The notes under the pieces: generated by a model | Seen by the model: only the letters and a program-made list of their open reading frames with translations | Told to the model about the DNA's origin: nothing | Databases searched by the model: none | In this document: piece by piece, positions 1-8,263 of the stretch | Layout of the letters: every line of letters starts with the position of its first letter | Position numbering within the stretch: the stretch's first letter is position 1 | Made by a program: the position numbers and the translations under genes | Assembly (NCBI GenBank): GCA_009693255.1 | Contig: SHXQ01000005.1 | Location: forward strand, 1-64,000 | Reading direction: 5' to 3' | DNA from: Methylotenera sp. | GTDB taxonomy: Bacteria > Pseudomonadota > Gammaproteobacteria > Burkholderiales > Methylophilaceae | Length of the DNA: 64,000 nt

Positions 1-39
1 ATTTTCAATCCGCTGCTCTACCGACTGAGCTACTCGGCC
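1..39 (-). tRNA. tRNA-Phe (GAA), 5' part only
   Basis: The complement reads as the 5' half of a tRNA: a 7-nt acceptor strand GGCCGAG, TA at positions 8-9, a D-arm with GCTCAGTCGGTAGAGC, and an anticodon stem-loop containing TTGAAAA, which gives anticodon GAA (phenylalanine). The 3' half lies beyond the window edge. Confidence 0.85.
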
Positions 40-87
40 TTACTGCTATTATCTGTTACAAACTTCGGTAAAAGTTTGCAAGCCGCG

Positions 88-118
88 CATTATAGCAAAC
101 TTCCAAACAGTTTGAAAA
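88..118 (-). promoter_or_regulatory. Probable sigma-70 promoter of tRNA-Phe
   Basis: On the complement a perfect -10 hexamer TATAAT (89-94) lies about 50 bases upstream of the tRNA. A weak -35 (TTTCAA) sits 17 bases further upstream. A GC-rich stretch GCGCGGC follows the -10, resembling a stable-RNA discriminator. The -35 match is poor, so confidence is moderate. Confidence 0.5.
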
Positions 119-168
119 AATAATTTAAACAAAATTGAGGGTGTGCGGTAAGTTAAACCACACTTAAA

Positions 169-783
169 TTAAGTGATATTATTGAATGGCTGCTTAACAA
201 AATTGAATTTTGCTGTGGCTTTAGCTAAGACCCAAAAACCTATTAAATACATTGCAGTAAAGCCCATGTAACTTGGTAAATAATTCCAGCCATATTGTAT
301 GGTTTCAATTAAGCCATTGTTAGGAAAGCGCCCAGAAAACAAGTAATAAGTTTGTGTAGAAATCACGAAGGCAGCGATCGTTGAAACTAATGCGGCTAAA
401 GTGAATTTAATAGCATCGAAGCTGTTGGCTTGTTTGCCTAGCCAGGCCCCCGCTAACCACATTGCTGCACAGGTAGGTAGCATGCCCCAATAGCCAGCAG
501 TTAAGCAAAAAGCTTGCAAGCTATCAATTGCTGCGGCGCCAAAATCAATCGCAGTTGCGAGCACCACAAACAAAGCAAACCAAGCAGCTTTTCTTAAATA
601 CAGACCGCCAATTAATAGTAAGGCTAAGCTAGCGTCAGGTAACGCCACGCTAGTCAACACATGGCTACCACGGGTTAATAGCATGAAAAATGCGATTGCG
701 ACTGCAATGGCTAAATGCTTGGCAGATATATCTTTAAGGGAAAAACGCATAGTTCGCTCCGTATTAGTAAGGGCTGATTTCAA
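169..783 (-). CDS. btuM: BtuM-like inner-membrane cobalamin transporter
   Basis: A 204-residue, very hydrophobic protein with about six predicted membrane segments. It lies directly downstream of btuB on the same strand, below the cobalamin riboswitch. BtuM proteins are ECF-type S-component relatives of Gram-negative bacteria that act without an ECF module; the family uses a conserved cysteine to bind cobalt. Here an LPDAS motif (about 48-52) is followed by FCLTAGYWGMLP (about 92-103), so Cys93 is the likely cobalt ligand. The start shown is an upstream ATG; Met12 (MRFSLKD) is also possible. The assignment rests on context plus these motifs, and another small integral membrane protein cannot be excluded without a search. 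Confidence 0.6.
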   Translation of the reverse strand: MKSALTNTERTMRFSLKDISAKHLAIAVAIAFFMLLTRGSHVLTSVALPDASLALLLIGGLYLRKAAWFALFVVLATAIDFGAAAIDSLQAFCLTAGYWGMLPTCAAMWLAGAWLGKQANSFDAIKFTLAALVSTIAAFVISTQTYYLFSGRFPNNGLIETIQYGWNYLPSYMGFTAMYLIGFWVLAKATAKFNFVKQPFNNIT

Positions 784-854
784 TATAAATTGGCTACATT
801 ATAACATTCATCAATCGCCCTTGTGGTTTGCAATAACTTTAATAAACAGGATAG

Positions 855-2696
855 CTATTTTGATAGCCAAACCAAGCTGACAAATAAGTTAGCACCTGGG
901 GTGTTGTATGGAGTACTTCCAGAATAAGCAAGCGTATAGTCTTTATCCAGCAAGTTGTTAATGCGACCTTGAACACTCCAGCTCGCATCAATTTTGTAAT
1001 CTGCCGCAAGATTTACAATTGAATAGCCACCCATGCGCATAGTTTTATTGGCGTCATTAAAGCGAGTGGATGAAGCCATTACCTCAGTAGAAATGCGCCA
1101 GTCTCCCCAAGCCTTACTTAAATTAACAGTACCATGTCGGTTTGCGCGGCGATTAAGTATTTTTCCAGTAACTTCATTTCTAGGGGACTGAATGTCTAGA
1201 CTGCCTTTTAACCGCCAGTCACCCCAGCTTTGGTTGGCGGCTAGGGTGATACCTTGAATTTTGGCATTTACATTGATAGGGAAGTATGCCTGATTAAGAG
1301 CAATGAAGTTATCTATTTTATTGTGGTACAAGGTTGCCGATGCGTCGCTATGTACATTTTGATAACGCAAACTACCCTCAAAATTCTCAGATTTTTCGGC
1401 TTTTAGATTAGGATCGCTATATGGTCCCCAGCCATCGTCTGGGTAATACAGGTCATTAAATGTAGGCGCCTTAAACGCTGTGCCATAGCTACCGGTGATA
1501 CGCCAATTGGGGGTGAATTTATAGCCATAACCTAGACTCCCTGTGGTGTTGGTGCCAAACTGCGAACTGTGGTCAGTTCTAAGGTCGGCTTGCAATGATT
1601 GGTTACCAATATCCGCTAAGTAGCCAACCAAAATGCCATCAGTATTGCGCGTGGTTTGATTGAAGGTAGTATTTGATACCAGCTTTTGTTCTAGCCTGTC
1701 ATATAACAATGTAAGCGTGCCGACGGGTAACGCTACATCATTTTGCCAAGAGAGTTGCTTTTGTTTTGTTTTATATTTGCTAATAGAGTTGACGCCAGTG
1801 GCCCATTGACTTTTGTCGTCATCAACTCCTTCGCCAATGCGCAAGGTGGATTTCCAATTAGACATGAGTTGATTTTTGCTGAATACGCTGTAACTTAATG
1901 CGGACGTGTCGTCAAAGTTATTGAAAGAATTAAAACCGCTATCATAATCGTTATGACCGACAGTGCTTAATAGCTGAATGCCAATTTCATGACCTTCAAT
2001 AATCTTATGCGAGATTGCTCCACTGATGGCCAGGTTGCGATAACCATCATTGTCTTTGTCAATACTGGTATTTGTTTTAAGCGAAGAAAATCCATTGGTT
2101 GCCAGGCTACTCACATTAAGCGCAAAGTTTGTGTTTTCAACGCTACCGCGAAAACCGGCTACAGCAGTTTTAGTGTTGTAACTGCCATAGCCTAGCTCTG
2201 CATTAAATTGTGGTGCGCCACTGCCTTGCTTGGTAAAAATCTGAATGACACCGCCTACAGCATCTTGTCCGTAAAGACTGGTAGCTGGGCCGCGTAGGAT
2301 TTCAATCCTGTCAATTTGAGCAAGTGGGATGTTGGCGAAAGCGGTACTGCCCGTAGTTGCTGATCCAATGCGCATGCCGTCTACCAGCACAACCACTTGG
2401 TTGGAGTTGGTGCCACGTAAAAATATACTGGAAACCTGCCCTGCACCACCATTAGATGATGTTTCCACGCCTGCTTGCCTTTGCATTAATTCAATAAAGG
2501 TAGATTGGCCCGCGCGCTGAATTTCTTCTGCATCAATGACTGTTACATCACCAATGGCGCTTTCGCGTGATTGTGGAATTCGGCTAGCAACCACCACTAT
2601 GTCATCTAAATTGATATTCTCTGCAGCAAAGGTATTCGTCGAAAATGCTAAGCCAAGTAGGCTGGCAGACATTAGTTTTATTCTGGATTTTTTCAT
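855..2696 (-). CDS. btuB: TonB-dependent vitamin B12 receptor BtuB
   Basis: A 613-residue outer-membrane receptor. It has a signal peptide (about 1-25), a TonB box DDIVVVAS (about 31-38), then a plug domain with VVVLVDGMRIG and IEILRGPATSLYGQDAVGG, and a beta-barrel built of repeating amphipathic strands. The length fits BtuB (about 610). It would take up cobalamin across the outer membrane using TonB energy. The cobalamin riboswitch directly upstream fixes the substrate better than the barrel sequence does. The last residue is lysine after VWLS rather than a terminal aromatic residue, a small departure from the usual barrel end. Confidence 0.93.
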   Translation of the reverse strand: MKKSRIKLMSASLLGLAFSTNTFAAENINLDDIVVVASRIPQSRESAIGDVTVIDAEEIQRAGQSTFIELMQRQAGVETSSNGGAGQVSSIFLRGTNSNQVVVLVDGMRIGSATTGSTAFANIPLAQIDRIEILRGPATSLYGQDAVGGVIQIFTKQGSGAPQFNAELGYGSYNTKTAVAGFRGSVENTNFALNVSSLATNGFSSLKTNTSIDKDNDGYRNLAISGAISHKIIEGHEIGIQLLSTVGHNDYDSGFNSFNNFDDTSALSYSVFSKNQLMSNWKSTLRIGEGVDDDKSQWATGVNSISKYKTKQKQLSWQNDVALPVGTLTLLYDRLEQKLVSNTTFNQTTRNTDGILVGYLADIGNQSLQADLRTDHSSQFGTNTTGSLGYGYKFTPNWRITGSYGTAFKAPTFNDLYYPDDGWGPYSDPNLKAEKSENFEGSLRYQNVHSDASATLYHNKIDNFIALNQAYFPINVNAKIQGITLAANQSWGDWRLKGSLDIQSPRNEVTGKILNRRANRHGTVNLSKAWGDWRISTEVMASSTRFNDANKTMRMGGYSIVNLAADYKIDASWSVQGRINNLLDKDYTLAYSGSTPYNTPGANLFVSLVWLSK

Positions 2697-2854
2697 TATT
2701 CATTCCCTAAGTACACGCGGCCCGCATGTAGATTTTTAAAAACTAGGGAATACTTGAAGTTATGAATAAAAAAAGAAAGCGCGGTCAACTTATCGACGCA
2801 AATAGCGCAGCCTTTGTTTACCGTCACCCCGCGGCATTTCCTAGCGCGCCTTAA

Positions 2855-3098
2855 TATAAGGCGTTGTCTTTAGGCCGGTCTCCGGGCTGGTGAGCGTTAG
2901 GGTTAAGCCCTAGTGTTTTGCGCCTTCCCAAGTCTTACCTTTTCTCAGGCTTAGCTCAGTGGCGTATTGCAAAACTATTTGAATAAATCAAAAACTCACT
3001 TACCGTTGCGGGGGCAGCATAGGGATTATTTTTTATTAAAAACGCACCTATTTCCCAGTTTCACCTTGTTTGTAGAAAACAAACTTGGCACCTAACAA
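2855..3098 (-). promoter_or_regulatory. Cobalamin (AdoCbl) riboswitch
   Basis: The complement of about 2871-2890 holds the B12 box (AGCCCGGAGACCGGCC). Upstream on the same strand are GGTGAAACTGGGAA, a CCGCAACGG element, GCCACTGAGC and the AGACTTGGGAAGG segment, in the order expected of a cobalamin riboswitch core. It lies about 160 bases before the btuB start. Established knowledge: this class represses btuB expression when cobalamin is abundant. Outer boundaries are approximate. Confidence 0.93.
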
Positions 3099-3234
3099 CA
3101 AGCGCGAATTATAGCGTTTATTTTTGAATTAGCGCGGTTAATTTGCAAGCACTTTCTTTAAAACATATTGTATTACTTTGAAAATTACACGTTAACTATT
3201 GACTATAATCAATTTTCTCAATTATTATGGGCAC

Positions 3235-3423
3235 ATGGATGCAGACTTAAAATCGTTAGAAGTAAAATTATCGGGCTTAATTTCATTGTGTAGTGACTTA
3301 CGCAATGAAAATGCGCGGTTGCGTCTTGATTTAAGTGCAACGCAAAGTAACGCGGCGCTATTCAAATCTAATATGGCGCAAGCCAGTGAGCGGATTGAAG
3401 CCTTGATGGAGAGTCTGCCTTAA
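3235..3423 (+). CDS. ZapB-like coiled-coil protein (TIGR02449 type)
   Basis: A 62-residue protein that is almost entirely one predicted coiled coil (LEVKLSGLISLCSDLRNENA, then ERIEALMESL). It ends 20 bases before zapA. Small leucine/asparagine-rich coiled-coil proteins of this type are usual zapA neighbours and resemble ZapB, which links the Z-ring to other division proteins. I chose ATG 3235 (MDADLKSLE) over an upstream TTG at 3199 because the family begins there. No strong ribosome binding site is visible. Confidence 0.75.
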   Translation: MDADLKSLEVKLSGLISLCSDLRNENARLRLDLSATQSNAALFKSNMAQASERIEALMESLP

Positions 3424-3443
3424 GGCGGCTTGAGTAAACTAGT

Positions 3444-3737
3444 ATGAGTCAAAATAAAGCTGTAGATGTCAATATCATGGGGCGTGAATTTACCGTGAAT
3501 TGCACCGATGAAGAGCGGCCTGGGCTGATTAACGCGGTTGATTTTTTAGACAAAAAAATGCGCGATATTCGTGATGGCGGTAAAATTATTGGTGTTGAGC
3601 GTATTGCAATTATGGTGGCACTTAATTTATCTCACGAACTGCTGAATACCAAAAGTGGCAATGTGGATGTGGGTGATATGAAACGTAGAGTTTCACAAAT
3701 GCAAGATCAGATTGATAAAGCTTGTGCGGTCAAATAG
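3444..3737 (+). CDS. zapA: Cell division protein ZapA
   Basis: A 97-residue protein with the ZapA fold: an N-terminal DVNIMGREFTVNCTDEERPG segment, then helices including AVDFLDKKMRDIR and VERIAIMVALNLSHEL, and a C-terminal coiled coil. ZapA binds FtsZ and promotes filament bundling at midcell. It follows the ZapB-like gene closely, so the two are probably co-transcribed. The 6S RNA gene comes next, an arrangement common in proteobacteria. Confidence 0.93.
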   Translation: MSQNKAVDVNIMGREFTVNCTDEERPGLINAVDFLDKKMRDIRDGGKIIGVERIAIMVALNLSHELLNTKSGNVDVGDMKRRVSQMQDQIDKACAVK

Positions 3738-3870
3738 AAAATTTAAATCGTTGAAGCATCATAAAACATAGCAAAATTTAGAGTAAAATCATTTCAATAG
3801 TTTTAGAGTTAGTAAAGGTTTTAAAAGCTCATAAAACTTCTAGTATATTAAATTCAAAGTTTTAAAGTTT

Positions 3871-4072
3871 GTTCTCTGCGGTGCGGTTTAGGCTAATAAT
3901 TCCTTGAACTAGTTTATAGCATCGGTTTTGGTCATTCGAGTGTTGTGTGCGCGCCCTAAATTGAGTGTTCTTTTAAGACCTCTTGGCGGGTGTACCTAAT
4001 GCATTCTAGGCTGCTACCACTTGAGCCTTTTTGGTTCAGGATGCTGGCCTAGGCTTTATCCGCAGAGAACTT
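3871..4072 (+). ncRNA. ssrS: 6S RNA
   Basis: A roughly 200-nt non-coding stretch just after zapA. Its ends pair as a long closing stem (GTTCTCTGCGG at 3871 with CCGCAGAGAAC ending near 4070). The middle is a mostly single-stranded bubble flanked by imperfect stems, including a GAGCC...GGTTC hairpin on the 3' side. Size, location and closed-open-closed design match 6S RNA, which mimics an open promoter and sequesters sigma-70 RNA polymerase in stationary phase. The strand follows zapA synteny; the exact 5' end is approximate. Confidence 0.83.
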
Positions 4073-4093
4073 CTCATTTTGGCTCAGCCAAAG

Positions 4094-4465
4094 TTATCTC
4101 AATTCGTGGTACTTCAAATCCGCTAGGCTCACTACTTCTAAGCATTTTTCATGGCAGGCCTCTAATATGACGGGTGGCGCAAAGCCGTCATCAGAAGCTT
4201 CTAGCCAGCGGGCAGCGCAAACGCACCAGCGGTCACCGGCAACTAATCCTTCAAAGCCATATTCTAGTCGTGGCGTACTTAAATCATTGCCGCGCGAAAT
4301 GGAATACGCTAAAAACTCGTCAGTCATTTGCGCGCAAACCGTATGGCTACCGCTATCATCTGCACCCGTTTCACAGCATCCACTGCGGGTAAAGCCGGTG
4401 AGTGGTGCTGTGCTACAGAGTTGTAAGGCCGTACCCAATACGCTTTTATCTTGCAGTTTTGCCAT
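4094..4465 (-). CDS. DUF2237 family protein
   Basis: A 123-residue protein with the family signature: GCCETGADDSGSHTVCAQMT, then EFLAYSISRGNDLSTP and GLVAGDRWCVCAARWLEA. The paired cysteines (about 30-31 and near 80) are conserved in DUF2237, whose biochemical role is unknown. It converges on the 6S RNA gene and diverges from the EVE-domain gene. A short hairpin (TTGGC-TCA-GCCAA, 4079-4091) sits between its stop codon and the 6S RNA. Confidence 0.85.
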   Translation of the reverse strand: MAKLQDKSVLGTALQLCSTAPLTGFTRSGCCETGADDSGSHTVCAQMTDEFLAYSISRGNDLSTPRLEYGFEGLVAGDRWCVCAARWLEASDDGFAPPVILEACHEKCLEVVSLADLKYHELR

Positions 4466-4551
4466 TGCTATTCCTTACCAAAATTCAGTCATAAAATTGA
4501 AGTTATAGATTATCATAAGGTTTAATTAAGAGATTGAATAAGGTGAAAAAT

Positions 4552-5016
4552 ATGCGCTATTGGCTAATGAAATCTGAGCCTACCGATGTGTCGATTGATG
4601 ATTTGGCTGGCTTTGCTAATCAAACGGTGGATTGGTATGGTATTCGCAATTATCAAGCGCGCAACTTTATGCGTGATCAGATGAAGGTGGGTGACGGCGT
4701 ATTTTTTTACCATTCAAATTGTGAGATTCCTGGCATTGCAGGCATTGCACAAGTGAGTACATTGGCCTATCCAGACCGATTGCAGTTTATAAAAGGGCAC
4801 AAGTATTACGATGCAAAGGCCACGCCGGAAACGCCACGCTGGCTAAATGTAGATGTAAAGCTGGTGCGCAAAACACGATTACTTAGCTTGAAAGAGCTGC
4901 GCGGGTATCCGGAATTGACGAATATGCGTATTTTGCAACGTGGCAATCGTCTCTCTATCACGCCGATAGATCCTAAAGAGTGGGAATTCATTCTTGAGCA
5001 ATTAAACGCAAGCTAA
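4552..5016 (+). CDS. EVE domain-containing protein
   Basis: A 154-residue single-domain protein of the EVE/PUA-like fold. It starts MRYWLMKSEPTDVSIDDL and contains VDWYGIRNYQARNFMRD, VGDGVFFYHSN and RMSITPI-like RLSITPIDPKEW, all family landmarks. EVE domains bind modified bases in nucleic acids; the stand-alone form has no agreed role. ATG 4552 is preferred over an upstream TTG (4534) because AAGGTG lies at proper spacing and the family starts MxYWLMKSEP. Confidence 0.9.
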   Translation: MRYWLMKSEPTDVSIDDLAGFANQTVDWYGIRNYQARNFMRDQMKVGDGVFFYHSNCEIPGIAGIAQVSTLAYPDRLQFIKGHKYYDAKATPETPRWLNVDVKLVRKTRLLSLKELRGYPELTNMRILQRGNRLSITPIDPKEWEFILEQLNAS

Positions 5017-5058
5017 ATAAAAATCCTCTTTTAGTGTAAGTAATACTTTTAAAGTCGA

Positions 5059-6570
5059 TTAGCCTAAAAAAAGTTTATATGCAGGGTTATGCGTTTCATC
5101 CCAGTACGGGTAACCCAGATGGTCTAAAAATTGGTTGAATTCAGCGGCATCAGCAGGGGGTACTTGCATGCCGACTAGCACTCGACCAAAGTCGGCGCCA
5201 TGATTACGATAATGGAACAAGCTGATGTTCCAGTCATGGCCCATAGTGTCTAAAAACTTCATTAGCGCACCAGGCTTTTCTGGAAATTCGAATCTAAATA
5301 CCACTTCATTTTCTGCTTGTGGCGCATGACCGCCAACGAGGTGGCGGACATGTAATTTAGCGACTTCGTTATCGGTTAAGTCTAGCGCCGGTAAGCTTTG
5401 GCTAATTAAATCGGCGACCAGCTTGACTGATTCTTCAGGGTCAGCAATGGCGACACCGACAAATATATGGGCGGACTTTGGGTCAGAATAACGGTAATTG
5501 AATTCGGTAATATTGCGGTCACCCAGTAAGCGGCAAAATGTTTTAAACGCCCCAGGTTTTTCTGGGATGGTAACTGCTAATACCGCTTCGCGTTTTTCAC
5601 CGACTTCGGCACGCTCGGCAATAAAACGTAAGCGGTCGAAGTTCATATTGGCACCAGAAGCGATGCCAATTAAGGTTTTACCTGTTAAATGATGGCGTTT
5701 GGCATATTCTTTAATGCCGGCGGTAGCGAGTGCGCCAGCGGGTTCTAAAATACTGCGAGTGTCCTCGAACACGTCTTTAATTGCCGCGCAAATAGCATCG
5801 TTATCCACCACTATCATCTCATCGACATATTGTTGCGCAAGCGCAAAAGTATGTACGCCCACTTGTTTTACTGCCGCGCCATCGGCAAATAAGCCGACTT
5901 GGCCTAGCATGACACGTTTGCCTTGCTTGAGAGACTCGGTCATGGCTTCGGCATCTTTTGCCTCAACGCCGATGATTTTAATTTCTGGGCGTAACGCTTT
6001 TACATAAGCCGCAATGCCTGCCAGTAAACCGCCGCCACCCACGCAGCAAAATATTGCTTCTATCGGTTCAGGGTGCGCGTTAAGGATTTCCATGGCGATG
6101 GTGCCTTGGCCGGCGATGACTTCGGGGTCGTCATAGGGGTGCACAAAAGTGAGTTTTTCAGATTTTTCTAGCGCAAGCGCTTTGACATAAGCATCAGAAT
6201 AACTATCGCCAAACAGCACCACCTCAGCCCCTCGAGATTTAACTGCATTGATTTTAATGGCTGGCGTAGTGGTTGGCATGACAATAACCGCGCGGCACTT
6301 GAGTTTTTGTGCGGCCAGCGCTACGCCTTGCGCATGGTTGCCGGCAGAGGCGGCAATGACACCACGTTTTAGCACGTCGTTAGGCAAGCTGGCCATTTTA
6401 TTATAGGCGCCGCGTAGCTTAAACGAGAATACCGGCTGCACATCCTCACGTTTAAGTAACACGCGGTTATGGATGCGCGCAGATAGATTTGGCTGGAATT
6501 CTAAAGGCGTTTTTTTTGCCACATCGTAAACGTGTGAATTTTCTATTTTTTGTCTGTAATTGATTGCCAT
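5059..6570 (-). CDS. ilvA: Threonine ammonia-lyase, biosynthetic (IlvA)
   Basis: A 503-residue PLP enzyme converting L-threonine to 2-oxobutanoate, the first step of isoleucine synthesis. The catalytic lysine is in FSFKLRGAYNK (Lys51), SAGNHAQGVAL is the substrate loop, and VGGGGLLAGI binds the cofactor phosphate. The C-terminal third carries two ACT-like regulatory repeats (about 328-400 and 420-500), as in the long isoleucine-inhibited biosynthetic form rather than the short catabolic one. It diverges from rpiA. Confidence 0.95.
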   Translation of the reverse strand: MAINYRQKIENSHVYDVAKKTPLEFQPNLSARIHNRVLLKREDVQPVFSFKLRGAYNKMASLPNDVLKRGVIAASAGNHAQGVALAAQKLKCRAVIVMPTTTPAIKINAVKSRGAEVVLFGDSYSDAYVKALALEKSEKLTFVHPYDDPEVIAGQGTIAMEILNAHPEPIEAIFCCVGGGGLLAGIAAYVKALRPEIKIIGVEAKDAEAMTESLKQGKRVMLGQVGLFADGAAVKQVGVHTFALAQQYVDEMIVVDNDAICAAIKDVFEDTRSILEPAGALATAGIKEYAKRHHLTGKTLIGIASGANMNFDRLRFIAERAEVGEKREAVLAVTIPEKPGAFKTFCRLLGDRNITEFNYRYSDPKSAHIFVGVAIADPEESVKLVADLISQSLPALDLTDNEVAKLHVRHLVGGHAPQAENEVVFRFEFPEKPGALMKFLDTMGHDWNISLFHYRNHGADFGRVLVGMQVPPADAAEFNQFLDHLGYPYWDETHNPAYKLFLG

Positions 6571-6668
6571 ACGCTATTTTTAAATATGCCTTGTTTTGAA
6601 ATCAACAGGCGCAGTGTATTATGTCGAATTGTTTGTATTATAAAGAATTTGTAGAGGATTTACTGAAA

Positions 6669-7328
6669 ATGGCTTATACCCAAGACGAATTAAAACAACA
6701 GGTGGCAAAAGCTGCGGTTGAGTATGTAAAAGGCGGGATTATTGGCGTGGGCACAGGCTCAACGGCCAATTTTTTCATTGAAGAGCTGGCAAAAGTAAAG
6801 CATAAAATTGATGGTGCGGTCGCCAGCTCTGAAGCAACCGCTCAGCGCTTGCGTGGCCATGGCATTGAAGTGTTTGACCTCAATAGCGTCGATGGCATGG
6901 AAATTTATGTTGATGGCGCAGATGAAATTACGGAACATTTGCACATGTTAAAGGGCGGCGGTGGTGCATTAACCAGAGAAAAAATCGTGGCCGCTGTGGC
7001 TAAACAATTTATATGTATCTGTGATGAGACTAAATATGTGCCAGTGTTAGGCAAGTTTCCGTTACCAGTAGAAGTGTTGCCTATGGCAAAAAGTTATGTA
7101 GCACGTGAGCTTGTTAAACTTGGCGGCCAACCGGCATTGCGTAATTTCACGACTGATAATGGTAATGTGATTATCGATGTGCATGGTTTGAATATTACCG
7201 ACCCGATTGCTATGGAAGCTAAAATCAATCAAATTGTTGGTGTAGTAACCAATGGTTTATTTGCTGCACGCCCTGCCAATGTACTGTTATTGGCAACCGC
7301 TGAAGGTGTGAAAACTTACAAAAAATAA
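6669..7328 (+). CDS. rpiA: Ribose-5-phosphate isomerase A
   Basis: A 219-residue enzyme interconverting ribose 5-phosphate and ribulose 5-phosphate in the pentose phosphate pathway (and, in methylotrophs, the ribulose monophosphate cycle). Visible signatures are [22 protein letters not shown] and [12 protein letters not shown], the phosphate and catalytic loops of RpiA. ATG 6669 (MAYTQDELK) is preferred over 6621 because the family starts there and GAGGA lies about ten bases upstream. A hairpin terminator follows. Confidence 0.95.
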   Translation: MAYTQDELKQQVAKAAVEYVKGGIIGVGTGSTANFFIEELAKVKHKIDGAVASSEATAQRLRGHGIEVFDLNSVDGMEIYVDGADEITEHLHMLKGGGGALTREKIVAAVAKQFICICDETKYVPVLGKFPLPVEVLPMAKSYVARELVKLGGQPALRNFTTDNGNVIIDVHGLNITDPIAMEAKINQIVGVVTNGLFAARPANVLLLATAEGVKTYKK

Positions 7329-7354
7329 GTTTAAATAATGGCGTAAGGGTAAGT

Positions 7355-7384
7355 AAAAAGCGCTGATGAACAGCGCTTTTTTAT
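7355..7384. terminator. Bidirectional terminator between rpiA and yggX
   Basis: An AAAAAGCGCTG stem, loop ATGAA, and CAGCGCTTTTTT form a perfect GC-containing hairpin flanked by A and T runs. It can act as an intrinsic terminator for rpiA on the plus strand and for yggX on the minus strand. Confidence 0.85.
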
Positions 7385-7408
7385 TGGCTAGACTAAAATT
7401 GAGCCCAC

Positions 7409-7675
7409 TTACTGTGGAACATAGCCGGTTGCGGTATCTGCGCCTTCACCAAAAAAATACTTTTCGGTTTGTTCGGTCAAATATTTACGGGCCGATGCGT
7501 CAGCTAGGCTTAAGCGATTTTCGTTGACTAGCATGGTTTGCTGCTTAAGCCATGCTGCCCACGCTTCTTTTGATACATTGGCATAAATGCGTTTGCCAAG
7601 TTCGCCAGGGTAAGGAGGAAAGTCCATGCCATCGGCTTCTTTGCCTAATTTAATGCAATTGACTGTGCGTGCCAT
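7409..7675 (-). CDS. yggX: YggX family Fe(2+)-trafficking / oxidative damage protection protein
   Basis: An 88-residue cytoplasmic protein starting [16 protein letters not shown], with the conserved Cys7, then [13 protein letters not shown] and [20 protein letters not shown]. YggX proteins protect iron-sulfur clusters and labile iron during oxidative stress and are often paired with mutY; here no mutY is adjacent. Length and motifs match the family throughout. The gene is convergent with rpiA across a shared terminator. Confidence 0.95.
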   Translation of the reverse strand: MARTVNCIKLGKEADGMDFPPYPGELGKRIYANVSKEAWAAWLKQQTMLVNENRLSLADASARKYLTEQTEKYFFGEGADTATGYVPQ

Positions 7676-7779
7676 AATTTACCTAAATGTAATGTTACTG
7701 AAACATAATGATAACGCATGTTAAAATTTGCGTATCAAAAATCTACGCTTTAAAATTTACGGATATTACTAGAAGGCAC

Positions 7780-8214
7780 ATGATGAAAACATCAGGCAAC
7801 GAGCAAACAAGTCAATCTGAATCCCACCCAGCGGCTGAACACATTGATGCGAGTGCCTTTAAAGGTAAAACTGGCTTGCGTCGTTTAATTAACGCCTCTG
7901 GCTATTCTTTGGCAGGCTTTAAGGTGGCATTTAAAAGTGAGGATGCGTTCAGGCAAGAAGTATTTTTAGCCACGGTGTTGATCCCGTTGGCATTTTATGT
8001 AGCTAAAAGCCCGATTGAATGTGCCTTAATGATTACCAGCGTATTGTTTTTGTTAATTGTTGAATTATTAAATTCAGCGATTGAAGCAGCGGTAGACCAT
8101 ACCTCGACTGCGCATAATGCCCTTGCCAAACAGGCCAAAGACATAGGTAGTGCTGCGGTGTTTTTTGCCTTGATTCTAGTTGCGGTAGTTTGGGGATTAT
8201 TGCTGTTAGGGTGA
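7780..8214 (+). CDS. dgkA: Diacylglycerol kinase (DgkA)
   Basis: About 144 residues. A hydrophilic N-terminal extension of about 45 residues precedes the DgkA core: INASGYSLAGFKVAFKSEDAFRQE, then three membrane helices with the active-site segment VELLNSAIEAAVDH. The enzyme phosphorylates diacylglycerol at the inner membrane to recycle lipid. Start 7780 (ATGATG, so 7783 is equally possible) has AGAAGG just upstream; an earlier in-frame ATG at 7708 lacks a ribosome site. The extension makes it slightly longer than the E. coli protein. Confidence 0.92.
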   Translation: MMKTSGNEQTSQSESHPAAEHIDASAFKGKTGLRRLINASGYSLAGFKVAFKSEDAFRQEVFLATVLIPLAFYVAKSPIECALMITSVLFLLIVELLNSAIEAAVDHTSTAHNALAKQAKDIGSAAVFFALILVAVVWGLLLLG

Positions 8215-8263
8215 GTGCGCGAAAGCTAAAGAGTATTAGCCGCCGCGCAATAGTTTTTTTAAA

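Noticed and set aside
4167-4508. Plus-strand ORF of 113 residues opposite the DUF2237 gene
   Set aside because: The minus-strand DUF2237 signature is clear; the plus-strand ORF has no family features.
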